Notes under the pieces: model-generated
The model's database searches: none
The model's input: the letters and a program-made list of their open reading frames with translations, nothing else
What the model was told of the DNA's origin: nothing
Source: Enterovibrio calviensis DSM 14347
GTDB lineage: Bacteria; Pseudomonadota; Gammaproteobacteria; Enterobacterales; Vibrionaceae
Reading direction: 5' to 3'
Length of the DNA stretch: 64,000 nt
Assembly (NCBI RefSeq): GCF_000621165.1
Contig: NZ_JHZA01000009.1
Coordinates: 62,001-126,000 of the forward strand
Position numbers and translations under genes: made by a program
In this document: positions 30,811-41,173 of the stretch, in pieces
Layout of the letters: every line of letters begins with the position of its first letter
Position numbering within the stretch: position 1 is the stretch's first letter

Positions 30811-31248
30811 ATGAAATCGCGCATTTTATTCCTTATCAGCACCGTGTTGATGCTGATGTCGCCGCTCTCACACGCGGAACAATTGAAGAATATTGGCTCG
30901 TTAGAAGTGCATTACTCAGCACTCAACGCCACGTTTATTCCCCCGGCTGTGGCCAAGAGTTATGGCATTAAACGTAGTAGCGTAAATGCACTGATTAACA
31001 TTGCTATCCTCGATAAAAATCAAGCAGGTAAACCGGCTCTCACTGCGAACATCACGGGTAAAGCGCGCAACCTACTTGGCACAACCAAACCCCTCACTTT
31101 TCGCGAAGTGCGTGAAGGCAAAGCTATCTACTATTTGGCAGAGTTTCGCTTCGCTAACGAAGAAAAGCTGATCTTCGACATCGAGGTTCAAGCGCAAGGT
31201 AATCGCTCAGGCAAACTCTCCTTCCAACAGCAGTTTTATAGCGAATAG
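30811..31248 (+). CDS. DUF4426 exported protein
   Basis: 145 residues with a signal peptide (KSRILFLISTVLMLMSPLSHA) and a compact beta-rich remainder of the DUF4426 type (FIPPAVAKSYGIKRS, NITGKARNL, REVREGKAIYYLAEFRF). Family of unknown function commonly found beside rdgB or yggT in Vibrionaceae and relatives. Own ribosome site AAGGAA and own terminator. Confidence 0.85.
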   Translation: MKSRILFLISTVLMLMSPLSHAEQLKNIGSLEVHYSALNATFIPPAVAKSYGIKRSSVNALINIAILDKNQAGKPALTANITGKARNLLGTTKPLTFREVREGKAIYYLAEFRFANEEKLIFDIEVQAQGNRSGKLSFQQQFYSE

Positions 31249-31282
31249 CGTGGTAGATGACACCACATCACATTCAGGTATG

Positions 31283-31310
31283 ATGGCGCTCACATGAAGC
31301 GCCATTTTTT
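31283..31310 (+). terminator. Terminator after the DUF4426 gene
   Basis: ATGGCGCT CACATGA AGCGCCAT followed by T6. Confidence 0.88.
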
Positions 31311-31397
31311 ATGGGTGGCGATCAGACGACAATTTGCGTTTGCTCTAGTGCGCCCTTTGCGGGTATCAGCACGAGCAACACCTTCAGGAGTAAAATG

Positions 31398-31997
31398 ATG
31401 AGCAAAGTGGTTCTCGCGACAGGCAATGCAGGAAAGGTCAAAGAAATGGCCGACCTTCTGCAAGATTTCGGCTTCAATGTGCTTGCACAGAGTGAGTTCG
31501 GCATCAGTGACGCTGATGAAACAGGAACCACCTTCATTGAAAATGCCATCATCAAAGCACGTCACGCTGCGAAAGAAACGGGCTTACCTGCGATTGCTGA
31601 TGATTCTGGCCTAGAAGTCGACTTCCTTAACGGCGCACCCGGCGTTTACAGTGCGCGCTATGCCGGTGAAGGCAAAGGCGACCAAGCCAATATCGACAAG
31701 CTGCTGGAGTGCATGGCTAACGCGCCTGACGACCAACGCAGTGCTCGTTTCCATTGTGTATTGGTGTACATGCGCCACGCGAATGATCCAACGCCACTGG
31801 TGTGCCATGGTGTATTCGAAGGCGAAATCACGCGCGAAGCGTCAGGCTCACATGGCTTTGGCTATGATCCGGTGTTCTACACCAAAGAACATGGCTGCAC
31901 CTTGGCGAACCTTGAACCTGCAATCAAAAAACAATTATCACACCGTGGTCAGGCATTAAAGAAACTGTTTGCCGCCCTTCGTGACGAGAAGAAGTAA
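31398..31997 (+). CDS. rdgB: dITP/XTP pyrophosphatase
   Basis: Ham1-type nucleotide house-cleaning enzyme that hydrolyses dITP, XTP and related bases. 199 residues: [15 protein letters not shown] at the N-terminus, [24 protein letters not shown] and [10 protein letters not shown]. Two ATGs (31395, 31398) follow a CAGGAG ribosome site; 31398 has the better spacing. HemW follows after six bases. Confidence 0.96.
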   Translation: MSKVVLATGNAGKVKEMADLLQDFGFNVLAQSEFGISDADETGTTFIENAIIKARHAAKETGLPAIADDSGLEVDFLNGAPGVYSARYAGEGKGDQANIDKLLECMANAPDDQRSARFHCVLVYMRHANDPTPLVCHGVFEGEITREASGSHGFGYDPVFYTKEHGCTLANLEPAIKKQLSHRGQALKKLFAALRDEKK

Positions 31998-32003
31998 ATC
32001 ATC

Positions 32004-33155
32004 ATGGCTGCTCAAATCCCACTCAGTCTTTATGTTCACATCCCTTGGTGCGTGCAAAAGTGCCCCTACTGCGATTTCAACTCGCACACCTTGAAAGGGG
32101 AAATTCCAGAGCAAGACTACATTACTGCGCTATTGGACGACTTGAAGCGAGATCTCGCCCGTTTTGAGGGAGTGAGCGGACGTCACCTGCATTCCATCTT
32201 CATTGGTGGCGGCACGCCAAGCCTGATGTCACCAGCAGAGATATCTCGATTATTGGTGGGTATTGATGAGCAAATTCCGTTTAAAGACGGCATCGAAATC
32301 ACCATGGAAGCGAATCCCGGCACTGTAGAAGCAGACAAGTTCATCGCTTATCGTAGTGTGGGTGTAAACCGTATCTCGATTGGTGTGCAGAGCTTTGACA
32401 ACGCAAAACTCAAGCGTCTGGGACGAATTCATGGCTCAGGCGAAGCCAAACGCGCAGCAGCCTTGGCACATGATGCAGAGCTAAACAGCTTTAACCTTGA
32501 TTTGATGCACGGCCTGCCCGACCAAACCTTACAGAGCGCCTTGAGCGATCTTAGACAAGCCATCGAACTCGACCCGCCGCATTTGTCGTGGTATCAGCTC
32601 ACCATCGAGCCCAATACCCAATACTATTCCAAACCGCCCACGCTACCTGACGACGATGATCTTTGGGATATTTTCGAGCAAGGCCACCAGCTCCTTACGG
32701 ATGCAGGTTATGTACAGTATGAAACGTCCGGTTACAGCAAGCCGGATTATCAGTGCCAGCACAACCTGAACTACTGGCGTTTTGGGGACTATTTGGGCAT
32801 TGGTTGCGGGGCGCATGGCAAGATCACCGCACCAACGGGAACCGTACAACGCACAGTAAAAGTGAAACACCCGCGCGGTTATCTCGATCCTGAGAAAGAA
32901 TACCTCAGCGAATTGCATATAGTGGAAGCAGATGAAATGCCGTTTGAGTTTTTCATGAACAGATTCCGCTTAGTGGAAGCATGTCCGAAAGCAGATTTTT
33001 CTGCACGAACAGGTTTAACGCTAGATGTGATTGCCGAGCCGATTGCCAATGTCATCGCTCAAGGGCTGCTAAGCGAAACCGATACCCACTGGCAAGTTAC
33101 CGCCAAAGGCCGTCTGTTCTTGAACGATCTTCTTTCCGCCTTCATCAACGAATGA
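32004..33155 (+). CDS. hemW: Heme chaperone HemW (radical SAM)
   Basis: Radical-SAM family heme chaperone, formerly called an oxygen-independent coproporphyrinogen oxidase-like protein. 383 residues; the cluster cysteines C16, C20 and C23 sit in WCVQKCPYC. IFIGGGTPSLM and VNRISIGVQSF follow, then a HemN-type C-terminal domain. It lacks the extra N-terminal cysteine arrangement of true HemN. Directly after rdgB, as in E. coli. Confidence 0.95.
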   Translation: MAAQIPLSLYVHIPWCVQKCPYCDFNSHTLKGEIPEQDYITALLDDLKRDLARFEGVSGRHLHSIFIGGGTPSLMSPAEISRLLVGIDEQIPFKDGIEITMEANPGTVEADKFIAYRSVGVNRISIGVQSFDNAKLKRLGRIHGSGEAKRAAALAHDAELNSFNLDLMHGLPDQTLQSALSDLRQAIELDPPHLSWYQLTIEPNTQYYSKPPTLPDDDDLWDIFEQGHQLLTDAGYVQYETSGYSKPDYQCQHNLNYWRFGDYLGIGCGAHGKITAPTGTVQRTVKVKHPRGYLDPEKEYLSELHIVEADEMPFEFFMNRFRLVEACPKADFSARTGLTLDVIAEPIANVIAQGLLSETDTHWQVTAKGRLFLNDLLSAFINE

Positions 33156-33223
33156 AGGCAGCACGGTCGCTGTCTGATCCCTGATTGATTCGCCGTCAGG
33201 CAAAGCAAAGGACAGCGCTGTAG

Positions 33224-35197
33224 ATGAAGACGTATCTGTTTGCCCTTATTATCGCTCTATGTTTACCGCACACCGCTTTCGGAACACCACAAACTGCTCA
33301 AACGCAAAATGAGCAGTTTGCGCCTCTTCCCGATTGGGTGACACCCATCGCCACGATCCCAACCTCCGATCCAACGGGTCATCATTACGATCAAGAATTC
33401 TTGTTGGTCGATAGACAACTCAACTTAGTGCCCAGCACACCCGTTGAATACAAACGCTACACCACCAAAATTGTATCTATTGAAGGGCTAGAATCGGGCT
33501 CGCAAATCTCCATCGACTTTGATCCTAGCTATCAAAAAGTGGCGATTCACCGCTTAGAACTCGTGCGCAATGGTCAGGTTATCGATCATACAAGTCATGC
33601 CAAAACGTCGCAGTTTAAACGCGAAACTGACTTAGATTCCTTGCTCTACAATGGTGATGAAACCCTGCATGTCGTGCTGAATGATGTGCAAGTGGGTGAC
33701 GTTCTCGATTACAGCTATACCATCACGGGTTTCAATCCCGTGTTTGGAAGCAATCGCGAGTGGTACATCAAGACAGGGTGGGCAACCAGCGTTGCATTGG
33801 TCAATGCTCGAATTCTTGTGCCAGAATCGAGTCCCATTTCCGTGGTGAACTTGAGTAGCAAAGGGAAAGGCGTACTCAAAGAAATCACTCGCGGTAAAGT
33901 GCGCGAATACACTTACATTGAAAACAATAGCTTGTATGACTTTGACGAGTCAGAGCAGCCACGTTGGTTTAACCCCTACCCTTACTTGCATGTATCGAGT
34001 TATCGCTCGTGGAAGGACGTGGTGGACTGGGCATTGCCGCTGTATCAAGCATCACCGAGCGACAGTGATGTCCAAGCGCTAGCGAAAAAACTCGCACAAA
34101 CCTACCCAGATGATCTCGAACAACAAATGGTTGCCGCTATCCATTACGTGCAAAACAACATTCGATATTTAGGCATAGAAAATGGTATTGGCTCCCATAA
34201 GCCTCGCCCGCCGCAGCAAATCTTGTCCCAAGGTTATGGTGATTGCAAAGACAAAGCCCTACTGCTTGTTTCTGTGCTTGGTGCGCTAGGTGTGACGGCA
34301 CATCCCGCATTGGTGGACACGTATTGGCGCGATCAATTACCACAGCAACCTACAGCACCGTACAGCTTTAACCACGTGATCGTGCAGATCGAACACCAAG
34401 GCAAACCACTGTGGATTGATGCCACCCGTACCCATCAAGGCAATCGCCTAGATACATTGGCGCAAGCCAACCTTGGTTATGCATTGGTGCTCGCCCCTCA
34501 TACTCAAGATCTCGACGCCATGCCTTCATCAGACGTGCCCATTACACAAGACGTAGAACAACGCTATGTAGTCAATCATGCCAATCAGCAGAGCTACCTG
34601 ACCGTCACAACGACCTACCGCGGCCTTGAAGCCGAGCAATGGCGTCGTTATCTCGAATCCAAGCCTTTGAAAGAACTGGGTGAAGAGTATGCCAATTATT
34701 ATGCAGGAGATTTTGGCGGGTTAGATTTCCTCCGCCCGCTGAGCGTGGACGACGATCGCAACGCCAATGAATTAGTGATCAACGAGGCGTATGTCATCAA
34801 TGATCTTTGGTCGAAAAGTGAAGACACCTATTTCTTTATGATCTCCGGCGACATCGTGGATGACTATCTGACCAAGCCCGATCTTGTTCGTCGAAAAACC
34901 CCCTTCCGATATGGCACAGAGGGCGGCGTCCATCAAAAAATCACCCTCAGCCTGCCGGAATCGTGGGATATCGATCAATCTGATCATGCTATTAGCAGCC
35001 CCTATTTTGAATTCAAAAGCTCATTGAAAACCGTGTCGGGCCCGGGTGAAACCTTGTTAGACAAAACCTACGTCGAAGCAGACTATTACTACCGCGCCAA
35101 AAAGCGCCATGTTGACGCCAAAAATCTGCGCCAATACATGCGCCATGTGGATGATGCATGGAATAACGTTGATTACGAGTTTAGCTACCGACAATAA
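33224..35197 (+). CDS. Exported DUF3857 / transglutaminase-like protein
   Basis: 657 residues with a signal peptide (KTYLFALIIALCLPHTAFG), an N-terminal DUF3857 beta domain (to about 230) and a transglutaminase-like domain with its triad visible: cysteine near 342 in GYGDCKDKA, histidine in SFNHVIVQ and aspartate in WIDATR. A DUF3858-type C-terminal domain follows. Probably periplasmic or surface-exposed; substrate unknown. It stands alone after hemW with its own terminator. Confidence 0.85.
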   Translation: MKTYLFALIIALCLPHTAFGTPQTAQTQNEQFAPLPDWVTPIATIPTSDPTGHHYDQEFLLVDRQLNLVPSTPVEYKRYTTKIVSIEGLESGSQISIDFDPSYQKVAIHRLELVRNGQVIDHTSHAKTSQFKRETDLDSLLYNGDETLHVVLNDVQVGDVLDYSYTITGFNPVFGSNREWYIKTGWATSVALVNARILVPESSPISVVNLSSKGKGVLKEITRGKVREYTYIENNSLYDFDESEQPRWFNPYPYLHVSSYRSWKDVVDWALPLYQASPSDSDVQALAKKLAQTYPDDLEQQMVAAIHYVQNNIRYLGIENGIGSHKPRPPQQILSQGYGDCKDKALLLVSVLGALGVTAHPALVDTYWRDQLPQQPTAPYSFNHVIVQIEHQGKPLWIDATRTHQGNRLDTLAQANLGYALVLAPHTQDLDAMPSSDVPITQDVEQRYVVNHANQQSYLTVTTTYRGLEAEQWRRYLESKPLKELGEEYANYYAGDFGGLDFLRPLSVDDDRNANELVINEAYVINDLWSKSEDTYFFMISGDIVDDYLTKPDLVRRKTPFRYGTEGGVHQKITLSLPESWDIDQSDHAISSPYFEFKSSLKTVSGPGETLLDKTYVEADYYYRAKKRHVDAKNLRQYMRHVDDAWNNVDYEFSYRQ

Positions 35198-35251
35198 GCC
35201 AAGTAGCCAAGCTGCAAAACAGCTAAGCCATTGATGATCGCCACACATAAA

Positions 35252-35286
35252 AAAACGCGAAGAGGGCACTCTCCGCGTTTTATTTT
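35252..35286 (+). terminator. Terminator after the DUF3857 gene
   Basis: AAAACGCG-AGAG / CTCT-CGCGTTTT stem with one mismatch and a four-base loop, then a T-rich tail. Confidence 0.8.
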
Positions 35287-35363
35287 TTCATGCTGATCCG
35301 CTTATGCTTTCTTGTTGAAAAGCCAAAATTCTTGTTCAAAAGCCAAGGTATTACAAAGCGAAT

Positions 35364-36125
35364 TTAGCGAATTGTCACCGTCTTCCAACCAGACAATGCA
35401 GGGATCAATGAGGCAATCTCAGCCTCTTGCATTTGCCATTGCTCAAAACGTTCGCAGACTTCTTGCTGCGCGATTAAGGTACGATTGCGTTGCTGCTTCA
35501 CTTCGTCCTCGAGCTTATCTTGTAAGGTTGCCATTTTTTGAGAAATAAACTGCATCTTGTTACTTTTGCCTTCGCTCAATAAGGCAATATCCATCAAGCC
35601 TCGGCTTGCCACCGTCGCAATCAACTGTGGGATACTGGCTTCCACCTCACGCACCACTAAGGTCAACGCTTGATGGTTAAGAACTGGCAGGCTCTCTGGT
35701 GAGTACAACGATGTATTCACGCGATCTTGTAAGTACTGATGAAATTTCCCGACTTCCCCGCGCAGCTCACTCTTCTCACCCAACTCAGCACTGATAACGC
35801 CATCTAGCGCCAACCAAGACGTGTGCAATTCTTCCGTCAACGTGCGCCCAATGAACGGCAAGTCAGTACGGATAATTTGGTTGTATTCGGTTAAAGACGC
35901 TCTTTGCGCATCACTCAATGCGACACGATGAACATCGTAGAAAAGGTTGCCAGTGGCATCGATACGAAACATATCGTTATTGTTTTCAAAAACGACGTTA
36001 TCTGCTTCGATGGCAAGGTTGCCATGAAGTTCTGGTTGGCAGGTTTCCGCTGTAGCAAAAAATGGCAACGTGGCCAAAATAAAACAAAAAACGCGTGATG
36101 CGTAAGTGTGGTTGTGACTACCCAT
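35364..36125 (-). CDS. yggN: YggN/DUF2884 family exported protein
   Basis: About 253 residues from the ATG at 36125 (MGSHNHTYASRVFCF), with a signal peptide ending near FFATA and a DUF2884-type body (NVVFENNNDMFRIDATGNLFYD, LSDAQRASLTEYNQIIRTDLP). Its C-terminal half is rich in charged helices. Function unknown. A longer frame begins at 36173. Located beside glsB, as yggN is in related genomes. Confidence 0.85.
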   Translation of the reverse strand: MGSHNHTYASRVFCFILATLPFFATAETCQPELHGNLAIEADNVVFENNNDMFRIDATGNLFYDVHRVALSDAQRASLTEYNQIIRTDLPFIGRTLTEELHTSWLALDGVISAELGEKSELRGEVGKFHQYLQDRVNTSLYSPESLPVLNHQALTLVVREVEASIPQLIATVASRGLMDIALLSEGKSNKMQFISQKMATLQDKLEDEVKQQRNRTLIAQQEVCERFEQWQMQEAEIASLIPALSGWKTVTIR

Positions 36126-36180
36126 ATCCGCTCTCCATCTCGCCGGATGAATGAGCAACAGGCAGTCACCCATTCAAGCG

Positions 36181-37101
36181 TTAGAAAATTGAACGTCCGA
36201 TGCGCTCAGCCAGCAATTCTAATGCTGCTGTGCCTGCCAAAGAGTTGCCAGAGGGATCAAGCTCAGGTGACCATACCGCAATCGACATTTCACCCGGTAC
36301 TATTGCTACAATCCCACCACCGACACCCGACTTGCCGGGCATACCTACTCGGTAAGCAAACTCGCCTGCACCATCGTACAAACCACAGGTCGCTAGTAGC
36401 GCATTAACCTGCTTACTCTGAGTCTGGCTGACAATTGTTTTTTCTGCGCCTAAAGGAAGTCCTTTGTTTGCCAGATAGTTAAACGTCTTTGCGAGATCGA
36501 CACAGCTCATGCGGAGTGCACAGTAATGAAAATAATTAGATAGCACAGGCATCACGTCGTTTTCGAAATTACCAAATGCACGCATCAAATACGCAATCGA
36601 TGCGTTGCGATCACTGTGATCCATTTCCGAGCTAGCCACGATCTTGTCATAGCAAATATGCTCGTTACCAGAGAGGCGACGAACAAATTCCAACATGCGC
36701 TGACGCGGTGCCGACAAACGGCTGTAGAGCATATCGCACACCACCAATGCGCCCGCATTAATGAACGGATTACGCGGAATTCCCTTTTCCATCTCTAACT
36801 GGATCATGGAATTAAATGCCTGACCAGAAGGCTCTTTTCCCACGCGCTGCCACAGCTCTTCTTGGCTATAGTTTTGAAGCGCTAACGTTAAGCTCAACAC
36901 CTTAGAGATAGATTGAATAGAGAAGGCTTCTAGCGCATCTCCCGCAGTGATAATCTCGCCGTCGTTATAGCAAACAGCAATGCCTAATTTATCCGCCGAC
37001 ACGCTTTCAAGTGCAGGGATGTAACTGGCAACACGACCTTGTCCAATTAATGGGCGAACTTCTTCTAGGATCTCGCTCAACAGCTCTGGGCTTGGTTTCA
37101 T
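36181..37101 (-). CDS. glsB: Glutaminase
   Basis: Serine-dependent beta-lactamase-fold glutaminase converting glutamine to glutamate and ammonia. 306 residues; the S-x-x-K active site is in [12 protein letters not shown], with [10 protein letters not shown] and [11 protein letters not shown] as further landmarks. The ATG at 37101 is preferred over a GTG one codon earlier because GGAG sits six bases before it. Confidence 0.96.
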   Translation of the reverse strand: MKPSPELLSEILEEVRPLIGQGRVASYIPALESVSADKLGIAVCYNDGEIITAGDALEAFSIQSISKVLSLTLALQNYSQEELWQRVGKEPSGQAFNSMIQLEMEKGIPRNPFINAGALVVCDMLYSRLSAPRQRMLEFVRRLSGNEHICYDKIVASSEMDHSDRNASIAYLMRAFGNFENDVMPVLSNYFHYCALRMSCVDLAKTFNYLANKGLPLGAEKTIVSQTQSKQVNALLATCGLYDGAGEFAYRVGMPGKSGVGGGIVAIVPGEMSIAVWSPELDPSGNSLAGTAALELLAERIGRSIF

Positions 37102-37117
37102 CACTATCTCCAGTGGT

Positions 37118-37144
37118 CAAAAAAGCCAACACGAGGTTGGCTTT
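37118..37144 (-). terminator. Terminator after trmB
   Basis: AAAGCCAAC ACGAG GTTGGCTTT, perfect nine-base stem with an A6 run on the plus strand; ends the minus-strand trmB message before glsB. Confidence 0.88.
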
Positions 37145-37205
37145 AAGTCATTCATCAACGGGCACTTTACAGTGTCGCGCTACAAATAAAGGTATGAGTT
37201 TTTTC

Positions 37206-37922
37206 TTATTCGGTGCGGGCGTATTTCATGTCCCACACACCGTGACCTAAACGGTGACCACGCGCTTCGAATTTCGTCAACGGACGATCATCTGGGCGAG
37301 GAATGTAAGAACCGTCAGTCGCCGTGTTTTTATAACCCGGCGCCACGTCCATCACTTCAACCATATGCTCTGCATAGTTTTCCCAGTCTGTTGCCATATG
37401 GAAAATCCCGCCGATTTTTAGCTTATCACGCAGCATTTGAACGAATTCAGGCTGAACGATACGGCGCTTGTGGTGGCGCGCTTTATGCCAAGGGTCAGGG
37501 AAGAACAGTTGAACCGTTTCAAGGCTTGCCACTGGCAGCATGTGCTCGAACACTTCTACTGCATCGTGACACATCACGCGCAAGTTAGTAACGCCTGCAT
37601 CACGGGCTGCCATCAAGCATGCACCGACACCTGGGCTGTGTACTTCAATGCCCACAAAGTTTTTTTCTGGCGCGTTCTTTGCCATTTCAACCAGCGAGGC
37701 ACCCATACCAAAACCGATTTCGAGAACGACTGGATTGTTGTTGCCGAAAACCTCGGCCCAATCTAGTTGTTTCTCTTCGAAATCAATACCCATGGTTGGC
37801 CAGCAATCATTCATTGCTTGCTCTTGGCCTTTGGTCAGACGACCTTCTCGGCGTACAAAGCTTCTGATTCTGCGAAGAATTTTGCCGTCTTCGGTCAATT
37901 CGGTTTTGGTAACTTCAGTCAT
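37206..37922 (-). CDS. trmB: tRNA (guanine-N7)-methyltransferase
   Basis: Class I SAM methyltransferase making m7G46 in tRNA. 238 residues; SAM motif [15 protein letters not shown], then [24 protein letters not shown], the family signature. Divergent from mutY across a 265-bp gap holding a short repeat. Confidence 0.97.
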   Translation of the reverse strand: MTEVTKTELTEDGKILRRIRSFVRREGRLTKGQEQAMNDCWPTMGIDFEEKQLDWAEVFGNNNPVVLEIGFGMGASLVEMAKNAPEKNFVGIEVHSPGVGACLMAARDAGVTNLRVMCHDAVEVFEHMLPVASLETVQLFFPDPWHKARHHKRRIVQPEFVQMLRDKLKIGGIFHMATDWENYAEHMVEVMDVAPGYKNTATDGSYIPRPDDRPLTKFEARGHRLGHGVWDMKYARTE

Positions 37923-38071
37923 TCTCTATGCCTGTAACTCAGTAACGAAGAAAAGTTAAGCGGATCGCGCATTATCCAAAGATCGAGCAAGTGTGCAAGC
38001 CTGATCATTTGACGGCGCGTATCTTACCTGAGATGCCTACAAGTTTGCGGCCTTTTTCTGCACAGACTTGT

Positions 38072-38123
38072 TATACCCAAACAACCTCAAGGTGCTTGTT
38101 CAGCGAGAGGTTATTTGGGTATA
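38072..38123. repeat. 52-bp short form of the Vibrionaceae-type repeat
   Basis: TATACCCAAACAACCTC (38072-38088) and its near-perfect complement at 38107-38123 (one mismatch) close a hairpin whose loop contains TTCAGCGAGA, also present inside the 266-bp element at 8136. It looks like an internally deleted copy. It lies in the divergent trmB-mutY gap. Confidence 0.85.
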
Positions 38124-38187
38124 GACTGTTGTACGAGCAATCTCGTGGGCAGTGCCCCCCAATAAAGATAACAAAAGAGCGAACAAA

Positions 38188-39279
38188 GTGAGTCAGTCCT
38201 TTTCCGATGCAATCTTGGCCTGGTATGACAAATATGGCCGTAAAACCCTACCATGGCAGCAAGAGAAAACACCTTACAAAGTGTGGCTCTCAGAAATCAT
38301 GCTGCAACAAACTCAAGTCGCTACCGTGATTCCTTATTTTGAACGCTTCATGGCACGCTTTCCGACCGTCACAGATCTGGCTAACGCCGAACTTGATGAA
38401 GTGCTGCACTTGTGGACAGGCCTTGGTTACTACGCCCGTGCCCGTAATCTGCACAAAGCCGCGCAGAAAATTGCCACGGACTACCAAGGCGAATTCCCAA
38501 CCGATATCGACGATGTTCTCGCCCTGCCGGGTATAGGACGCTCTACCGCAGGCGCTGTGCTTTCGCTGTCACTTGGGCAGCACCATCCCATCTTGGACGG
38601 TAACGTAAAGCGCACCCTCTCTCGCCACTTCGCCGTAGAAGGCTGGCCGGGGAAAAAGCCTGTCGAGAACCAACTTTGGGCACTCGCCGAGGAGCATACG
38701 CCGGCCATTGGTGTACAGCGATTCAACCAAGCCATGATGGATATGGGCGCCATGGTCTGCACGCGCAGTAAACCCAAGTGCGAGATTTGCCCCGTGAATT
38801 ACAGCTGCGATGCCAATGCGCTAGGCCGACAAGCTGACTTCCCAGGAAAAAAACCGAAAAAGACCATTCCAGAAAAAGAAACCTGCTTTGTCTTGTTCCA
38901 ATATGAAGATCAGGTTTGGCTAGAACAACGTCCACCCGCAGGATTATGGGGGGGCTTATGGTGCTTACCAGAAACACAAGAAGGCGATGTCGCCCCTTTC
39001 ATTGAAGGTAAATTGCAACGTGGTGAATTTGATACGCCGGAGCAACTTACCGCATTTCGTCACACGTTCAGTCATTTTCACTTAGATATCGTGCCTATTC
39101 GCGTCAAATTGCAAAGTAAGCCCAATAACATTGGGGAGAACGGGATCATGGAAGGTCAAGGCGGGCTTTGGTATAACTTAACCCAACCAGCAAAAGTTGG
39201 GCTTGCTGCCCCCGTGCAGAAGCTACTCGAAAGCCTAACACGAGAATTTCAGACTTCGGCAAGTGCCGAAAAATCATAA
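38188..39279 (+). CDS. mutY: Adenine DNA glycosylase
   Basis: Removes adenine mispaired with 8-oxoguanine. The N-terminal HhH-GPD domain has [14 protein letters not shown] (catalytic glutamate) and [13 protein letters not shown]; the iron-sulfur cysteines follow the C-x6-C-x2-C-x5-C pattern in [17 protein letters not shown]; a NUDIX-like domain completes it. The GTG at 38188 ([16 protein letters not shown]) matches the family N-terminus and gives 363 residues; another GTG at 38152 is less likely. yggX follows. Confidence 0.95.
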   Translation: MSQSFSDAILAWYDKYGRKTLPWQQEKTPYKVWLSEIMLQQTQVATVIPYFERFMARFPTVTDLANAELDEVLHLWTGLGYYARARNLHKAAQKIATDYQGEFPTDIDDVLALPGIGRSTAGAVLSLSLGQHHPILDGNVKRTLSRHFAVEGWPGKKPVENQLWALAEEHTPAIGVQRFNQAMMDMGAMVCTRSKPKCEICPVNYSCDANALGRQADFPGKKPKKTIPEKETCFVLFQYEDQVWLEQRPPAGLWGGLWCLPETQEGDVAPFIEGKLQRGEFDTPEQLTAFRHTFSHFHLDIVPIRVKLQSKPNNIGENGIMEGQGGLWYNLTQPAKVGLAAPVQKLLESLTREFQTSASAEKS

Positions 39280-39295
39280 TATTTGGAGCTTAATG

Positions 39296-39568
39296 ATGAG
39301 CCGTACTGTTTTTTGTGAGCGTTTGAAGAAAGACGCAGAAGGGCTGGATTTTCAATTGTATCCGGGCGACCTAGGTAAACGCATTTTTGACAACATTTCG
39401 AAAGAAGCGTGGGCCCAATGGCAAAGCAAACAAACCATGCTGATCAACGAAAAGAAGCTCAACATGATGGAACCAGACCACCGCAAACTGCTTGAAGAAG
39501 AAATGGTGAAATATCTGTTCGAAGGCCACGATACTGTGATCGAGGGCTACACCCCGCCTTCTGAGTAA
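39296..39568 (+). CDS. yggX: Fe(2+)-trafficking protein YggX
   Basis: Small protein (90 residues) tied to iron-sulfur cluster protection and repair of oxidised clusters, including that of Mut[20 protein letters not shown] with the conserved C7. The ATG at 39296 is seven bases after GGAG, better than the ATG at 39293. Co-transcribed with mutY. Confidence 0.96.
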   Translation: MSRTVFCERLKKDAEGLDFQLYPGDLGKRIFDNISKEAWAQWQSKQTMLINEKKLNMMEPDHRKLLEEEMVKYLFEGHDTVIEGYTPPSE

Positions 39569-39608
39569 GACTCTTACCTCACAATTTCACATCAACACTT
39601 TGTAAAAT

Positions 39609-39644
39609 AAAGCATCCTGATTACGCTGATCATGGATGCTTTTT
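39609..39644 (+). terminator. Terminator between yggX and mltC
   Basis: AAAGCATCC / GGATGCTTT stem with a 16-base loop and T4. It ends 15 bp before the mltC start, overlapping its leader. Confidence 0.7.
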
Positions 39645-39659
39645 CAATGTATGGTACCC

Positions 39660-40802
39660 ATGAAACCTCTTCGCCTGCTCACTAGTTTACTGATCGTTTT
39701 TTCTCTCTCGGGTTGCAGCCGAGAAATGGTGGAAGCCATTTACTCTGTTGATTATGAAACGACGAATCGATTTGCCAAAAACCTCGCACCACTGCCTGGT
39801 CAATTTGAGAAAGACCTTGCCGCCCTCGATACCCTGATCAGCGGCTTTACTGGTGATATTCAAGTGCGTTGGGGGGAAAACGAAGTTTACGTCTCCGGCA
39901 AAAGTGACTACGTCAAATATACAGATAATTATCTGAGCCGCGCCCGCGTTGATTTTGCCAACGGCTTAGTCACCATTGAAACCGTCGCTACCACTGATCC
40001 CAAAAAGCACCTCAAACAGGCGATCATCACCACGTTGCTCACGCCCAATGATCCGGCTTCGGTGGATCTATACTCTGCCGCTGACGTCCCACAGGAGGGA
40101 CGCCCCTTCTTGCAAGGCCAAATTCTTGATCAAGACGGAAAAGAGATCGCATGGGAATGGCGTGCTAGCCGATACGCAGAGCATTTGATTGATACCGACA
40201 TCAAAACCAAGTCACTGCGTTTTCAAAAAGTTTTCTATGTGCAGATCCCCATGGTGTCTGATCACTCCAGTAAACGACGCTATCAATACGCGGATTTGAT
40301 TCGCAAGTCTTCACGTCAATATGGCATCTCAGAAGAACTTATTTATTCCATCATCAAAACGGAAAGCAGCTTCAATCCCTATGCGGTAAGTTGGGCAAAC
40401 GCCTACGGCTTGATGCAAGTGGTACCAAAAACCGCGGGGCGTGATGTGTTTAAGCTCGTGAAAAAGCGTTCTGGAGAACCGAGCCCTGAGTACTTATTTG
40501 ACCCAGCACGAAATATTGATGCGGGTACGGCGTATTTCTATATTTTGAAAACAAGATACTTAAAAGATGTCCGTGATCCGTTGTCAAAACACTACAGCAT
40601 GATCTCTGCGTACAACGGCGGAGCAGGCAATGTACTTAAAACATTCCACCGTTCTGACCGAAAACGAGCCATGAACGATTTAAATAGCTTAAAACCCAAC
40701 CAAGTTTATTGGGCATTAACCAACAAACACCCGTCTTCAGAGTCTCGGCGCTATCTTCAGAAGGTCACTAACTTTCAAAAAGAATTTCGTTCCATGCAAT
40801 AA
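39660..40802 (+). CDS. mltC: Membrane-bound lytic transglycosylase C
   Basis: Outer-membrane lipoprotein cleaving peptidoglycan glycan strands. From ATG 39660 it is 380 residues with a lipobox SLSGC (C19), a DUF3393 N-terminal domain, and an SLT domain with the catalytic glutamate in IIKTESSFNPYAVS, then GLMQVVPKTAG and SAYNGGAGNVL. The ribosome site is weak; upstream in-frame ATGs at 39636 and 39651 exist but spoil the signal peptide. Confidence 0.94.
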   Translation: MKPLRLLTSLLIVFSLSGCSREMVEAIYSVDYETTNRFAKNLAPLPGQFEKDLAALDTLISGFTGDIQVRWGENEVYVSGKSDYVKYTDNYLSRARVDFANGLVTIETVATTDPKKHLKQAIITTLLTPNDPASVDLYSAADVPQEGRPFLQGQILDQDGKEIAWEWRASRYAEHLIDTDIKTKSLRFQKVFYVQIPMVSDHSSKRRYQYADLIRKSSRQYGISEELIYSIIKTESSFNPYAVSWANAYGLMQVVPKTAGRDVFKLVKKRSGEPSPEYLFDPARNIDAGTAYFYILKTRYLKDVRDPLSKHYSMISAYNGGAGNVLKTFHRSDRKRAMNDLNSLKPNQVYWALTNKHPSSESRRYLQKVTNFQKEFRSMQ

Positions 40803-40899
40803 AACCGTGGGGAAATCCATAAATTCAGTGCGTTTTTAATTCAAAATGGCGAAAAAGACATCAAACAGTCTTATTTGACGTTTTTTTTAAAAAAAGGTG

Positions 40900-40928
40900 T
40901 TGACGAAAACCCTGAAAATCCGTTTAAT
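40900..40928 (+). promoter_or_regulatory. tRNA-cluster promoter
   Basis: TTGACG, 17-bp spacer, TTTAAT, just before the first tRNA of the cluster. The same arrangement (TTGACA-17-TTTAAT) precedes the second Phe-Thr pair at 53933. Confidence 0.7.
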
Positions 40929-40936
40929 GCACCCAA

Positions 40937-41012
40937 CAACAAAGAGCTCAGTCGGTAGAGCAGGGGATTGAAAATCCCCGTGTCGGTGGTTCGATTCCGC
41001 CTCGAGGCACCA
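40937..41012 (+). pseudogene. tRNA-Phe (GAA) with destroyed 5' acceptor strand
   Basis: From 40946 to 41012 the sequence is identical to the intact tRNA-Phe genes at 41174 and 53972, including the GAA anticodon and encoded CCA. The first nine positions are different: CAACAAA stands where GCCTCGA should pair with TCGAGGC, leaving only one acceptor pair. It therefore should not yield a working tRNA, yet it still follows a good promoter. Confidence 0.8.
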
Positions 41013-41059
41013 TATTTAGTGAGATGGTGTTAAGTACGCAACGTTTCCAAGGTTTGTGT

Positions 41060-41135
<76 letters not shown>

Positions 41136-41173
41136 TTATTTTGATATTGAGTTTAGAGAACTCTTTAATCAAA

